From positions 62,001 to 126,000 of the forward strand of contig JASJAU010000007.1 in assembly GCA_030066855.1 (NCBI GenBank): 64,000 nt of DNA. The letters run 5' to 3'. Numbering within the stretch: the first letter of the stretch is position 1; every line of letters starts with the position of its first letter. This DNA is from Paracoccaceae bacterium. GTDB lineage: Bacteria > Pseudomonadota > Alphaproteobacteria > Rhodobacterales > Rhodobacteraceae. A program made the translations under genes and the position numbers. The notes below the pieces were generated by a model. The model searched no databases, was not told where the DNA came from, and saw nothing but the letters and a program-made list of their open reading frames with translations. Shown here piece after piece: positions 24,876 through 34,226 of the stretch.

Positions 24876-25952
24876 ATGAGCCTCTTCCCGACACCGACCG
24901 AATTGATCGCGCGGGCGCGGACCGATCTGCGCCTCGGGCTTCCGGTCGTGCTGCGCTCGGACGGCGCCACTGCCTTCGTTCTGGCGGCCGAGGGGATCAC
25001 CGAAGACCGGCTGGCCTCTGCTCGCGAGATCGGTCAGCCGGTCCTCGCGATCACGTCCCGGCGGGCCGAAACGCTACGCGCCCGCGCCTACGATGGCGAC
25101 GTGGCGCGAATTCGTTTGCCTCTGGATGCGGACGCGGCTTGGATCGCCAATGTGGCGGACCCGCAAAGCGATCTTGACGCGCCGATGAAGGGGCCGTTCG
25201 CGACCGAGCGCGAGGGGTCGGCGGCGTTGCACCGGGTCGCGATCCGGCTCGTCAAATCCGCCCATCTGCTGCCCGCCGCATTGGTCTTCATGGGCGAGGC
25301 TGCGGATCTCAAGGACTTGACGGTGCTCCACGCCAACACCACGGAGAAGGCGCTCAACCAGCCGGCAGTCCACAATCAAATCGTGCAGGGCCGCGTTCCG
25401 CTCAGCGTGTCTGAGGCAGGACGCGTCCATGTCTTCCGGCCGGCGGATGGCGGGGAAGAGCATGTCGTCTGCGAGATCGGGCAGCCGGACCGCAGCAAGC
25501 CCGTGCTGGCCAGACTGCACTCTGCCTGCTTCACCGGCGACGTGCTCGGCTCGCTCAAATGCGACTGCGGGTCGCAGCTGAAAGCCGCCCTTCAGGCTAT
25601 GGGTCGCGAGGGCGAAGGCGTGCTCCTTTACCTTAACCAGGAGGGTCGCGGAATCGGGCTTGCCAACAAGATGCGCGCATATTCCCTTCAAGATCAGGGG
25701 TTTGACACTGTTGAGGCCAACCACCGCCTTGGCTTCGAAGACGACGAGCGTGACTTCCGGACCGGCGCGGACCTACTGAAACGTCTCGGCTTTTCGTCGG
25801 TCCGCCTGATGACCAATAACCCCGCCAAAGTTCGCATGATGGAAGCGCAGGGCATCGAGGTATCGGAACGCGTGCCGCTCAAGGTTGGGCTGAACCCGCT
25901 GAACGAGAAGTATCTCGACGTGAAGGCGAAGAAGTCGGGGCATATTCTGTAG
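24876..25952 (+). CDS. ribA: GTP cyclohydrolase II with N-terminal extension
   Basis: 358 residues; E. coli RibA has about 196. The C-terminal half (from about 160) is complete: zinc cysteines in CFTGDVLGSLKCDC (C-X10-C-X-C), LNQEGRGIGLANKMRAYSLQ with the catalytic Arg, and the tail PLNEKYLDVKAKKSGHIL. It opens GTP at the first step of riboflavin synthesis. The first 150 residues look like an eroded DHBP synthase (LRLGLPVVLRSD, then ALHRVAIRLVKSAHLLPAAL) without the acidic DDEDREN metal motif, so probably inactive for that reaction. Forms a unit with the downstream transpeptidase gene (1-bp gap). Confidence 0.93.
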   Translation: MSLFPTPTELIARARTDLRLGLPVVLRSDGATAFVLAAEGITEDRLASAREIGQPVLAITSRRAETLRARAYDGDVARIRLPLDADAAWIANVADPQSDLDAPMKGPFATEREGSAALHRVAIRLVKSAHLLPAALVFMGEAADLKDLTVLHANTTEKALNQPAVHNQIVQGRVPLSVSEAGRVHVFRPADGGEEHVVCEIGQPDRSKPVLARLHSACFTGDVLGSLKCDCGSQLKAALQAMGREGEGVLLYLNQEGRGIGLANKMRAYSLQDQGFDTVEANHRLGFEDDERDFRTGADLLKRLGFSSVRLMTNNPAKVRMMEAQGIEVSERVPLKVGLNPLNEKYLDVKAKKSGHIL

Positions 25953-25953
25953 A

Positions 25954-26469
25954 ATGGCGGACTGCCATCGCCATCACGCGTCGGACATTGTTGTGACACC
26001 CTCGGGCCTTCGGTTCCTCGGCCGCCGCCTGCCTTGCGCGGTCGGGCGGGGTGGCGTCCGGCGCGACAAGCGGGAGGGGGACGGCGCCACGCCTGCCGGC
26101 GCGCATCGGATCGTCGGAATGCTCTACCGTCCCGACCGGATGGCGCCTCCCGCAGACTGGGCCTTGCCCATCCGCCCGGGCGATCTTTGGTGCGACGATC
26201 CAGGTCACGAGGACTACAATCTGATGGTCCGCGCGCCGTTTCCCGCATCTGCGGAGCGATTGCAGCGGGCCGATCCGCTCTACGACCTGATCATCCTGAC
26301 CAGTTGGAACTGGCCTAATGCCCAACGCGGCAGGGGATCGGCCATATTCATCCACCGCTGGCGGCGGGCCGGGTATCCAACCGAAGGCTGCGTCGCCCTT
26401 CGTCCCGATCATCTGATGTGGCTGGCGAAACGCATCCGTTTCGAGACGCGCCTCGTGGTGCGGCCCTAG
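25954..26469 (+). CDS. L,D-transpeptidase family (YkuD) protein
   Basis: 171 residues with the YkuD catalytic pattern IFIHRWRRAGYPTEGCVALR (His, then Gly-Cys). The upstream half has KREGDGATPAGAHRI, also conserved in the YafK/ErfK-like small class. No signal peptide is visible, which is common in this short subgroup annotated from proteobacteria. Such enzymes form 3-3 crosslinks or attach lipoproteins to peptidoglycan. The ATG is one base after the ribA stop; the end overlaps the convergent YggS gene by 4 bp. Confidence 0.85.
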   Translation: MADCHRHHASDIVVTPSGLRFLGRRLPCAVGRGGVRRDKREGDGATPAGAHRIVGMLYRPDRMAPPADWALPIRPGDLWCDDPGHEDYNLMVRAPFPASAERLQRADPLYDLIILTSWNWPNAQRGRGSAIFIHRWRRAGYPTEGCVALRPDHLMWLAKRIRFETRLVVRP

Positions 26470-27119
26470 CTGTAGTCGCGCGCGCCGAAGATGGCCGAGC
26501 CGACGCGGACATGTGTCGCGCCCTGCGCGATCGCCTCTTCGAAATCTGCGCTCATCCCCATCGACAGGCCTTCCAGCCCGCTCCGCGCGGCTATCTTGGC
26601 CAGCAGCGCGAAATGCAGGCTCGGCGGCTCGTCGACGGGCGGGATGCACATCAACCCTTTGAGCGGCAGCCCAAGCTCGCGGCAAAGCGCGATCAAGCCA
26701 TCCGCCTCGTCCAGCGAGACACCCGCCTTCTGGCTCTCGTCCCCAGTGTTCACCTGCACAAAGACGTCAAGCCGCTTGCCTTCCTCCTCGGCAATCCGCG
26801 CGATCGCGCGGGCGAGTTTGGGACGGTCGACCGAATGGATCGCGTCGAATAGGCGGACGGCGGCCCGCGCTTTGTTGGTCTGGAGCGGGCCGATCAGGTG
26901 GAGCTCGATGCCGTCATACTTTTTCATCAGGTCGGGCCAGCGGCCCTCCGCCTCCTGCACCCGGTTTTCGCCAAAGACGCGGTGACCCGCCTTGAGAACC
27001 GCCTCGATCCGCTCCAGCGGCTGAACCTTGGAAACCGCGATGAGGGTGACGTTGTCCGGATCACGCCCGGCCGCTTCGGCCGCGGCGGATATACCTAGTT
27101 TGATGTCGTCCAAACTCAT
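26466..27119 (-). CDS. YggS-family pyridoxal 5'-phosphate homeostasis protein
   Basis: 217 residues with a TIM-barrel alanine-racemase-N fold. Lys31 in TLIAVSKVQP binds PLP; HLIGPLQTNKAR and LSMGMSADFEEAI are the family signatures, and it ends VRVGSAIFGARDY. It buffers PLP and affects amino acid balance. Converges on the transpeptidase gene with a 4-bp overlap. Confidence 0.95.
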   Translation of the reverse strand: MSLDDIKLGISAAAEAAGRDPDNVTLIAVSKVQPLERIEAVLKAGHRVFGENRVQEAEGRWPDLMKKYDGIELHLIGPLQTNKARAAVRLFDAIHSVDRPKLARAIARIAEEEGKRLDVFVQVNTGDESQKAGVSLDEADGLIALCRELGLPLKGLMCIPPVDEPPSLHFALLAKIAARSGLEGLSMGMSADFEEAIAQGATHVRVGSAIFGARDYS

Positions 27120-27280
27120 CGGGCGCTCCGCTTTTCAGAGACTTCTTCTGCCCATAAGAGGACCAAAGGCACAAGGCCACACTCAGCCGAGAACCCCTCT
27201 GATTGTCGCACTCCCTGCAACCATCTGAAATCAATTACGCTTTTCGAAGCGACCTGTTTCCGCGCGATTGTCGACTCCAA

Positions 27281-27307
27281 AAGGCCAAAAGACGGACTCG
27301 ATCCGTC
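27281..27307 (-). terminator. Probable terminator of the TPR-sulfotransferase gene
   Basis: On the minus strand GACGGA-TCGAG-TCCGTC forms a 6-bp stem followed by TTTTGGCCTTTTGG. It competes with a second stem (GTCGGC/GCCGAC at 27305-27321) just before it, so it may act as a switchable pair. The rest of the 211-bp gap to YggS shows no gene or tRNA. Confidence 0.55.
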
Positions 27308-27330
27308 GGCTTGACGCCGACTAAACGCGA

Positions 27331-29169
27331 TCACCCAGCGCCGCTTTCCTGCAGAAGGCTTCTGAAGTGCTCTTCGTATGTGCTGACATCCGCCCGGGCG
27401 GGCTGAACGGGCGCTGACCCCCCTTCGAATAGCTCAACACCAACAAGACCTTCGACCATTTCAGCAAGGTTCATTTGCCCACCTGCCACATCACTATAGC
27501 TGACCGTCAGCGCTCTTGAGCCCATCTTTCCAGCAAGACACCGGCTTGCGTCCCTGTACCATTTCACATGCTCCAGAGCGGTGGTCGGGTTCTGGGCGAA
27601 CGGATTGCCCGACCTGTAGTCATAGGCAAATATCTCTGATGCAGTCCTGATTTCATCCCGTTCGACAAATAGGAAGTAGGCATTCTCAAAGGTGTCATGG
27701 ATCAAGTGAGCGACGTTCAGATTGAACGGGTTTGTGTTTATGACCAAATGGAAACCGCCCGCGAGGATTTCATCCTCAGTATAGTAGAGCAGGTCGTCCA
27801 CCTTAACGGCGGTATCAGCTCTTTGATCGGTCAAATCCGCGAGAGCTTCCTTTCCCGTCTTTCGGATTCCCTCTCGAGTGCTCAAGACGTGCGGGCTTTT
27901 CGAAAGCAGGGTCTCGATCGTCGTTTTTCCGGACCGCGAAGGGCCGAGAATGAACAGCAGTCGATAATCGGTGGCGTTCGGATGGCCGGACTGACGCGGT
28001 GTCCAACGCGTGATATCATCTGACGTGGCCAGGCACTCGTCTCGCCACGCCGAAATGGCCTCGGCATCCTCCGCAATCTTGTTCGCCTCGCGCAATGTGG
28101 CGAAACTTGCATCAAGGTCGCCTCTGTGTCGAAGCAGGTTCGCGCGTAAGACCAGATCTTTCCCATCTGGGCTCGGCTTTCCGTCTAGCGCTTGGAATCC
28201 CTCCAGTATCGCCAGAATTTGGTCCGTCAGGAGCCCCTTCCGAAACTTCGCCAGATAGGTGGCGGATTTCGAGTGATTGGGATCAATGTCGAGCGCTTTC
28301 AAGTGACGCGAAATGGCCTCCTCGCTATTTCCCATCGAAGAAAGAACACTGGCGAGGCTGGCTTGTAGTTTGGCGACGTCAGGTTGGAGAACAATCGCCT
28401 GGACAATGCATTCATACGCGTCCTCCAGTCGTCCACGATTGCGGTACATTGTACCGAGATTGCTCAACACCTCAGCTTGTTTGGGATCGATCTCGAGGGA
28501 ACGCGCGAAACTGGCGATGGCCTCGTCCGGCTTGCCCTGTTTCTGGAGCGCGATGCCAAGATTGTTCTCCGCCTGAGCATTCCTTGGTTCAAGCTCGGTC
28601 GCCCGTCGTAGATGGGTCTCGGCTTCATCGAACATCTCAAGATGCAAGAGCGCCGTCCCCAGGACACGATGCGCCTCGGCGAAGTCAGGTCTCAGAGCAA
28701 CGGCTTGGCGCAACGGGACAATGGCGTCCTCATTTTTCGCGCGCGCAATCAAAGCGACCCCAAGGTTCTTCATCACATTGGTCGCATTCGGATTGCAGGC
28801 CAGTGATCTTCGAAAACCCGTTTCGGCAAGGTCGAGCTTGCCAAGCTCCGAATTCGCCGCACCGAAGATGTTCCAGATGGTGGCGGACCTGGGAAATTTC
28901 CGAGAGAGCTTAGCCGCTTCTTGCGCCGCAGCGTCGGGCCGCCCCTGCTTCATCATGTAAATCAGCCGCTCGACAATCTCTTTCGGCGGGTTTTGCGTTC
29001 CGGAAGGCTTTTCCGGCACCTCAAGTCTCTTGAGAGCCCGGTTGGCTTTCGTGTTTTTTGGGAATTTCTTGAGAATGGCGCGATATGCGGACCGAGCGCC
29101 GCTCACATCTCCGGCTTTCTCGTAAGCTTTTGCGCGTCTGAGCGCTTGATCGACTGACAGCTTTGTCAT
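27331..29169 (-). CDS. Tetratricopeptide-repeat sulfotransferase
   Basis: 612 residues. Residues 1-50 hold one TPR-like unit, and about 85-370 a run of TPRs, easily seen at ATELEPRNAQAENNLGIALQ and SLEIDPKQAEVLSNLGTMYR. From about 403 a P-loop sulfotransferase domain starts with GPSRSGKTTIETLLSKSPHV, the 5'-phosphosulfate-binding loop (409-416), followed by a VERDEIRTASEIFAYDYRSG segment that supplies the 3'-phosphate contacts. PAPS-dependent sulfation of an unknown acceptor is the likely chemistry. No carbohydrate gene neighbours; it looks like a single-gene insertion with lower GC than its surroundings. Confidence 0.88.
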   Translation of the reverse strand: MTKLSVDQALRRAKAYEKAGDVSGARSAYRAILKKFPKNTKANRALKRLEVPEKPSGTQNPPKEIVERLIYMMKQGRPDAAAQEAAKLSRKFPRSATIWNIFGAANSELGKLDLAETGFRRSLACNPNATNVMKNLGVALIARAKNEDAIVPLRQAVALRPDFAEAHRVLGTALLHLEMFDEAETHLRRATELEPRNAQAENNLGIALQKQGKPDEAIASFARSLEIDPKQAEVLSNLGTMYRNRGRLEDAYECIVQAIVLQPDVAKLQASLASVLSSMGNSEEAISRHLKALDIDPNHSKSATYLAKFRKGLLTDQILAILEGFQALDGKPSPDGKDLVLRANLLRHRGDLDASFATLREANKIAEDAEAISAWRDECLATSDDITRWTPRQSGHPNATDYRLLFILGPSRSGKTTIETLLSKSPHVLSTREGIRKTGKEALADLTDQRADTAVKVDDLLYYTEDEILAGGFHLVINTNPFNLNVAHLIHDTFENAYFLFVERDEIRTASEIFAYDYRSGNPFAQNPTTALEHVKWYRDASRCLAGKMGSRALTVSYSDVAGGQMNLAEMVEGLVGVELFEGGSAPVQPARADVSTYEEHFRSLLQESGAG

Positions 29170-29440
29170 GGAGCAATGGGAAAGTGACGATCGTCTTGGG
29201 TGAAAGACTAGTAAAAGGTCCTGATCTCCAAAACAAACCCAATCTGCAACTCAAGAGCAGTCACCACGCTCGAACATCCTGTCATTGCGACCCAAGCTGA
29301 TAAGCGTTTAGGCCGCTCGACCTTGGAGTGTCCAGCGAACCTTCCAGGCGTGGAACCAAACGAGCATCGCAGCCGCATCACTTCAATAGTTCCTGCCGCA
29401 GCCGTTCGCTTGCCTCAAATTGAAGCGCGCGACCACTGCC
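29170..29440. other. Noncoding stretch between the sulfotransferase and porin genes
   Basis: About 270 bp with no convincing gene on either strand, lower GC than the flanks and no tRNA-like cloverleaf that I could see. It presumably carries the sulfotransferase promoter near its left end. The porin terminator sits at its right end. Confidence 0.6.
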
Positions 29441-29472
29441 AAAAAAGAAAGGAGCGGACAGATGCCCGCTCC
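29441..29472 (-). terminator. Rho-independent terminator of the porin gene
   Basis: On the minus strand GGAGCGG / CCGCTCC (7 bp, 8-base loop) is followed by TTTCTTTTTT, 23 bp after the porin stop. Confidence 0.88.
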
Positions 29473-29494
29473 TTCCATCGGATTTCTTGAAGGA

Positions 29495-30391
29495 TCAGAA
29501 GTCCATCGTGAGGCCGAGATCAGCAACGGTGCGAGCTTCGCCGAGGTTGCCGACAGAACCGACGCCACCAGCGACCGCGAGGCCGCCGCCGAGATCGTAT
29601 TTGAAGCCAACACCGAAGTCAGCGTCGTCGCCGTCAACGTCGGTCGCACCGGCAGCGACCGTGTAGGTCATCGGGCCGTTCGCGAAGGAGAGCGAGCCGC
29701 CGTAGCCTTGCGCTTCAAGAGCATCACCATCCGCGGAGTGGAAGAAGACGCTGTAGGAGATGTCGCCAGCGCTGCCTTTAACACCAACCGACACCGCGGT
29801 GGCGTCAGCGCCAAGGGTGGCATTACCTTCGCTGTCGTGAGCGAGGCCAAGTTGCACGTCGATGCCTCCAGCCATGTAACCGACGAGAACACCGTAGTCG
29901 CCGGTCGCCGAGTCGTCGCCATCAGCAACGGAGCCCGAAACGCCGAATGTCAGAGGACCTGACTCGTACGAATAGTGCAGGTTGGCCGAACCTATGGCGC
30001 GGAACGCCTCAGCGTTGTCGTCAACACCGATGCCATCGAAGCCAACGTCCGAGAAACCCATCGGGTCTGGCGCCTGGTCAACACCGCCAATTGTGAGCGT
30101 CCCAAAGGCGCCGCTGACGAAGATCTCAAGATCGGAATGCTCAGCCGTCGTCTCTGTGTCGTCCAGGTCGAGATCGAGCGACGCGCCGAAAGTCAAGCCG
30201 TTGTCGGACTCGCCAGAGCCGACGACGTTGAAATCAATTTCAGTGTGCAGCACGAACTCGTCGTCCGCGTCGGCGTCATACTGGAAGCCGGCGACAGCGC
30301 CGCCCGACAGCGACATACCAGTGTGGGCATCTGCAAACGCGAAACCGGTCGACACGACCAGCGCGGTAGAAGCCAAAAGAACCTTTTTCAT
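29495..30391 (-). CDS. Outer-membrane porin (alphaproteobacterial type)
   Basis: 298 residues. Signal peptide MKKVLLASTALVVSTGFAFA, cleavage before DAHTG. The mature chain is Gly/Asp-rich with alternating amphipathic strands such as TFGASLDLDLDDTETTAEHS and ISYSVFFHSADGDAL, and ends in the aromatic C-terminus LTMDF needed for BAM recognition. Rhodobacter-type porins form trimeric 16-stranded channels. It is monocistronic, with a terminator and a 5' dyad in the leader. Likely a major, highly expressed protein. Confidence 0.9.
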   Translation of the reverse strand: MKKVLLASTALVVSTGFAFADAHTGMSLSGGAVAGFQYDADADDEFVLHTEIDFNVVGSGESDNGLTFGASLDLDLDDTETTAEHSDLEIFVSGAFGTLTIGGVDQAPDPMGFSDVGFDGIGVDDNAEAFRAIGSANLHYSYESGPLTFGVSGSVADGDDSATGDYGVLVGYMAGGIDVQLGLAHDSEGNATLGADATAVSVGVKGSAGDISYSVFFHSADGDALEAQGYGGSLSFANGPMTYTVAAGATDVDGDDADFGVGFKYDLGGGLAVAGGVGSVGNLGEARTVADLGLTMDF

Positions 30392-30420
30392 CTTTTTTCC
30401 CTCGTGTGTAAAAGGTGCGT

Positions 30421-30449
30421 CTCAATCCGGTCGCACCGAACTGATTGAG
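30421..30449. promoter_or_regulatory. Nested inverted repeat in the porin leader
   Basis: CTCAAT (30421-30426, one base offset) and ATTGAG (30444-30449) enclose a second dyad CGGT-CGC-ACCG. The whole lies 30-58 bp before the porin ATG. It could be a 5'-UTR hairpin or a regulator site; nothing in the sequence decides. Confidence 0.45.
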
Positions 30450-30633
30450 GTGTATTTCTCTCGTACCCCTCCGGAATGCAAGCTGAGGCCGCCGGACTTG
30501 CGAGACTCCGCAAGCGATGGTGCAGCTTTGCCACAGTGGATAAGTCGGTGGATGAAAGCCCGTTTCTGGAAAAGCCTTGAGACGTCGAAGGCGCTCGGAT
30601 AGTGATGCAGAAAAACCATGGAAGGACAAGCGC

Positions 30634-31140
30634 ATGGGGGTCCTCGGCGCAATCAGAGCCCGGCATGTCATCGCCACAATCGCCGTCCTGACGCTTGCCT
30701 CCGGCTGCGGCCGTATCGGCGGGTTCTTTGGAGGCGGTTCGAACGCCGAATCGGGGGCGGGATCCGAAGCTGCGGCCGCCGCGGCAGAGCCGCGCGGTTC
30801 CACCTTCACCGACCTCTTTGCGAATGTGGACGATCCCAACACCACGATCGAGGTCAATAAGTACCTCTGGAACGCTTCTCTGGACATCCTGAACTTCCTT
30901 CCGATCCAGTCTGCCGACCCGTTTTCGGGCATAATCGTCACCGGTTTCGGCACGCCGCCGGGCGGATCGCAGGCCTACCGGGCCACGATCTACGTTCGCG
31001 ACCCGGCGCTTGACGCCCGTTCGCTGAACGTGGCGCTCGCCACGCGCTCGGGCCCCGCCTCGACCGAGACCGTGCGCGCGATCGAGGACGCCATTCTGAC
31101 CCGCGCGCGTCAGTTGCGCATCCGCGACCTCAACCTATAG
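30634..31140 (+). CDS. DUF3576 lipoprotein
   Basis: 168 residues from the ATG at 30634 (GGAAGG 8 nt upstream); a longer reading from 30577 starts in unrelated sequence. Lipoprotein signal VIATIAVLTLASGCGRIGG with lipobox LASGC, then a low-complexity Gly/Ser/Ala linker and a domain matching DUF3576: FTDLFANVDDPN, NKYLWNASLDILNFLP, GTPPGGSQAYRATIYVRDP. Function unknown. It is always seen near leuS and lptE in this group, suggesting an outer-membrane role; that is context only. Confidence 0.85.
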   Translation: MGVLGAIRARHVIATIAVLTLASGCGRIGGFFGGGSNAESGAGSEAAAAAAEPRGSTFTDLFANVDDPNTTIEVNKYLWNASLDILNFLPIQSADPFSGIIVTGFGTPPGGSQAYRATIYVRDPALDARSLNVALATRSGPASTETVRAIEDAILTRARQLRIRDLNL

Positions 31141-31210
31141 ACCTAATCAGCCGGCCCGACCAACACGCGCTGGGCGACCGCCCGGCGTTCCGCATTCGAG
31201 ATGAGCAATC

Positions 31211-33757
31211 ATGTCCCGTTACGATACCAAAACAATCGAACCCAAATGGCAGAATGCCTGGGAAGAGGCCGGCACCTTCCAAGCCTCGCGTGAGGGCGGC
31301 AAGCCGAAATACTACGTGCTCGAGATGTTCCCCTACCCGTCGGGGCGCATCCATATCGGCCATGTGCGCAACTACACGATGGGCGACGTGATCGCGCGCT
31401 TCAAGCTGGCGACCGGGCACAACGTCTTGCATCCCATGGGATTCGACGCTTTCGGCATGCCGGCGGAGAACGCTGCCATGGCCTCGGGCGGCCACCCCAA
31501 GACCTGGACCTACGACAACATCGACACGATGGTCGCGCAGATGAAGCCCCTGGGCTTCGGGCTCGACTGGAGCCGGATGTTCGCGACCTGCGACCCTGAG
31601 TACTACGGTCAGCAGCAATCCATGTTCATCGACTTCATGGAAAAGGGGCTGGTCTATCGCAAGAACGCGGTGGTGAACTGGGACCCGGTGGACATGACCG
31701 TGCTCGCTAACGAGCAGGTGATCGACGGCAAGGGCTGGCGCTCTGGCGCGGAGGTTGAGCGGCGGGAGCTCACGCAGTGGTTCTTCAAGATCAGCGATTT
31801 CGCAGAGGAGCTGCTGGAAGCGATCGACGGCCTGGATGAGTGGCCGGCCAAGGTCAAACTCATGCAGCAGAACTGGATCGGCAAGTCGCGCGGGCTGGAA
31901 TTCGCGTTCGAGCGTTCGGACGCCGGCGACCCGATCGAGGTCTACACGACCCGGCCCGACACACTCCTCGGCGCGTCCTTTGTGGGAATCTCTCCAGATC
32001 ATCCGCTGGCCAAAGCCCTGGCGGCGGCGAACCCAGAGATCGCGCGTTTCAATGACGAGGCGACCAAGGGCGGAACGACGGAGGAGGCCTTGGAGAAGGC
32101 CGAGAAGCTGGGCTTCGACACCGGCCTCAAGGTCAAGCATCCGCTCAACTCGGATTGGGAGCTGCCGGTCTGGATCGCGAATTTCATTCTGATGGACTAC
32201 GGGACCGGCGCGATCTTCGGCTGCCCGGCGCATGATCAGCGCGACCTGGACTTCTGCCGGAAGTACGGCCTGCCGGTCACCGACACCTTCTTCGCGGCAG
32301 ACGGAGGCGCACCCGTCGAAGCCGAAGCCTTCGTGCCGCCGAAGACGGAAAAAGTGCGCTGGGTCAATCACTTCACCGGGATCGACGTTACGACCGGGCA
32401 AGAGGCGATCGACGCCACCATCGACTTCGCTGAGAAAGCGGGTTGGGGGAAAGGCGTCACCAACTACCGCCTCCGCGACTGGGGCCTCTCGCGCCAGCGT
32501 TACTGGGGCTGCCCAATCCCGGTCGTTCACTGCGACGACTGCGGTGTGGTGCCGGAGAAGAAGGAGAACCTGCCGGTTCAACTGCCCGACGACGTGGCCT
32601 TCGACCAGCCAGGCAATCCGCTTGACCGGCACCCGACCTGGCGCGACGTCCCTTGCCCCAGGTGCGGCAATCCCGCCAAGCGCGAGACCGATACGATGGA
32701 CACCTTCGTCGACTCGTCCTGGTACTTCGCGCGCTTCACGGCGCCCCGTGCCGAAACGCCAACTGATCCGGAAGACGCCGCATACTGGATGAACGTCGAC
32801 CAGTATATCGGTGGCATTGAGCACGCGATCCTGCATCTGCTCTATTCGCGCTTCTTCGCCCGCGCGATGCACATCTGCGGACATTTGCCCAAAGGCGCGA
32901 TCGAGCCGTTCGACGCGCTCTTCACTCAAGGCATGGTGACGCACGCCATCTACGTGACGCGGGATGAGAACGACCGGCCCGTCTATCACTTCCCCGAAGA
33001 TGTCGAGGTGCACGAATCCGGCGCCCGGCTTGGCGCGACGGGCGAGGAGGTGGAGATCGTTCCCTCTGCCAAGATGTCCAAGTCGAAAAAGAACGTCGTG
33101 GACCCGGTCGACATCATAGACCGCTACGGCGCCGACACGGCGCGCTGGTTCGTCCTGAGCGACTCCCCGCCGGAACGCGATGTGGAGTGGACCGCTTCCG
33201 GCGCCGAGGCGGCCGCGAAGCACCTGGCGCGAGTCCACCGCATCTCGACCGATATCCTTGAGGCGGATGATGCCGGGCAAGGCGACGCGGAACTGACGCG
33301 CGCCATGCATAAGACGATCCATGACGTGACGATGGGCATCGAGTCGTTCGGCTTCAACGCGACGATCGCCAAGCTCTACGCTTTCACGAATACGCTCCAG
33401 AAATCAAAAGCTTCCAAAGCCGTCAAGCGTGATGCCATGCTTGCACTGGCGCAACTCATGGCGCCGATGACGCCGCATCTGGCCGAAGAGATCTGGGAGA
33501 TGCAGGGTGCGGATGGTCTGGTCGCCAACGCGCCCTGGCCCAAAGCCGACCAGGCCTATCTGGTCGAGGACACGGTGACGCTGCCGATCCAGGTCAATGG
33601 AAAGCGCCGGTCCGAGATCACGGTGGCGAAGGACTTGCCCAAGGACGAGGTTGAAAAGCTGGTGCTGGCCGACGATGCTGTCGCGCGGGCGCTCGCAGGC
33701 GGCGCGCCCAAGAAGCTGATCGTCGTGCCGGGCCGCATCGTGAATGTCGTCATTTGA
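31211..33757 (+). CDS. leuS: Leucyl-tRNA synthetase
   Basis: 848 residues, normal length. Class I signature HIGH in [19 protein letters not shown], editing domain in the middle (about 220-420), KMSKS in [17 protein letters not shown], and the anticodon-binding and C-terminal domains to the end ([16 protein letters not shown]). Charges tRNA-Leu. The last 14 bp overlap lptE, the conserved leuS-lptE-holA arrangement. Confidence 0.97.
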   Translation: MSRYDTKTIEPKWQNAWEEAGTFQASREGGKPKYYVLEMFPYPSGRIHIGHVRNYTMGDVIARFKLATGHNVLHPMGFDAFGMPAENAAMASGGHPKTWTYDNIDTMVAQMKPLGFGLDWSRMFATCDPEYYGQQQSMFIDFMEKGLVYRKNAVVNWDPVDMTVLANEQVIDGKGWRSGAEVERRELTQWFFKISDFAEELLEAIDGLDEWPAKVKLMQQNWIGKSRGLEFAFERSDAGDPIEVYTTRPDTLLGASFVGISPDHPLAKALAAANPEIARFNDEATKGGTTEEALEKAEKLGFDTGLKVKHPLNSDWELPVWIANFILMDYGTGAIFGCPAHDQRDLDFCRKYGLPVTDTFFAADGGAPVEAEAFVPPKTEKVRWVNHFTGIDVTTGQEAIDATIDFAEKAGWGKGVTNYRLRDWGLSRQRYWGCPIPVVHCDDCGVVPEKKENLPVQLPDDVAFDQPGNPLDRHPTWRDVPCPRCGNPAKRETDTMDTFVDSSWYFARFTAPRAETPTDPEDAAYWMNVDQYIGGIEHAILHLLYSRFFARAMHICGHLPKGAIEPFDALFTQGMVTHAIYVTRDENDRPVYHFPEDVEVHESGARLGATGEEVEIVPSAKMSKSKKNVVDPVDIIDRYGADTARWFVLSDSPPERDVEWTASGAEAAAKHLARVHRISTDILEADDAGQGDAELTRAMHKTIHDVTMGIESFGFNATIAKLYAFTNTLQKSKASKAVKRDAMLALAQLMAPMTPHLAEEIWEMQGADGLVANAPWPKADQAYLVEDTVTLPIQVNGKRRSEITVAKDLPKDEVEKLVLADDAVARALAGGAPKKLIVVPGRIVNVVI

Positions 33758-34226
33758 CCGCAGAGCCTTTCTCGCCGCAGTGACCGCGCTTGCGGGCTGC
33801 GGCTTTGAGCCGGTCTACGCGCCAGGCGGTGCGGCCGCCGAGCTTCGCGGACGCATTGAGTACATTCCGCCCGCCGATGAGGAAGGCTTCGCGCTTGTGA
33901 ACCGATTGCAGGATCGGCTGGGAACGCCTGATGCCGTCGAAAGAACCTTCGACGCCGGAATCCGGATCGATGAGGAGCCAGCAGGCTTTCTGCGCGATGG
34001 CACGATTACCCGCTACAACGTCGTGGGCCGGGTTGACTGGCGGCTGACGCGCATCGCCGATGGGGTCGAGGTCGCTAGCGGCAGCGAGCAGTCTTTCACA
34101 AGCTATGCCGCCACGTCCACCACAGTCGCGACCATCGCCGCGCAGCGGGACGCGCGCGAGCGCCTGATGGTGACGCTGGCCGACCGCATTGTCGCGGACA
34201 TCCTGAGCGGGACGGCCTCCTTGTGA
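33744..34226 (+). CDS. lptE: LPS assembly lipoprotein LptE
   Basis: 160 residues. Signal [20 protein letters not shown] with lipobox LAGC and a twin Arg in the n-region; mature start FEPVYAPGG is the LptE signature (YPLY-like FxPxY). The C-terminal half has RNAYDLxV-type strands ([11 protein letters not shown]) and [20 protein letters not shown]. It plugs the LptD translocon that inserts LPS. Overlaps leuS by 14 bp and holA by 4 bp. Confidence 0.9.
   Translation: MSSFDRRAFLAAVTALAGCGFEPVYAPGGAAAELRGRIEYIPPADEEGFALVNRLQDRLGTPDAVERTFDAGIRIDEEPAGFLRDGTITRYNVVGRVDWRLTRIADGVEVASGSEQSFTSYAATSTTVATIAAQRDARERLMVTLADRIVADILSGTASL

Noticed and set aside
27120..27280. Possible tRNA or small RNA in the gap beside YggS
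   Set aside because: No cloverleaf or T-loop consensus could be assembled; only the terminator stems at the left of the sulfotransferase are convincing.
31130..33322. Long minus-strand open frame (about 730 codons) opposite leuS
   Set aside because: High-GC codon usage leaves the antisense frame open; the plus strand is unmistakably leucyl-tRNA synthetase and the antisense product has no recognisable domain.
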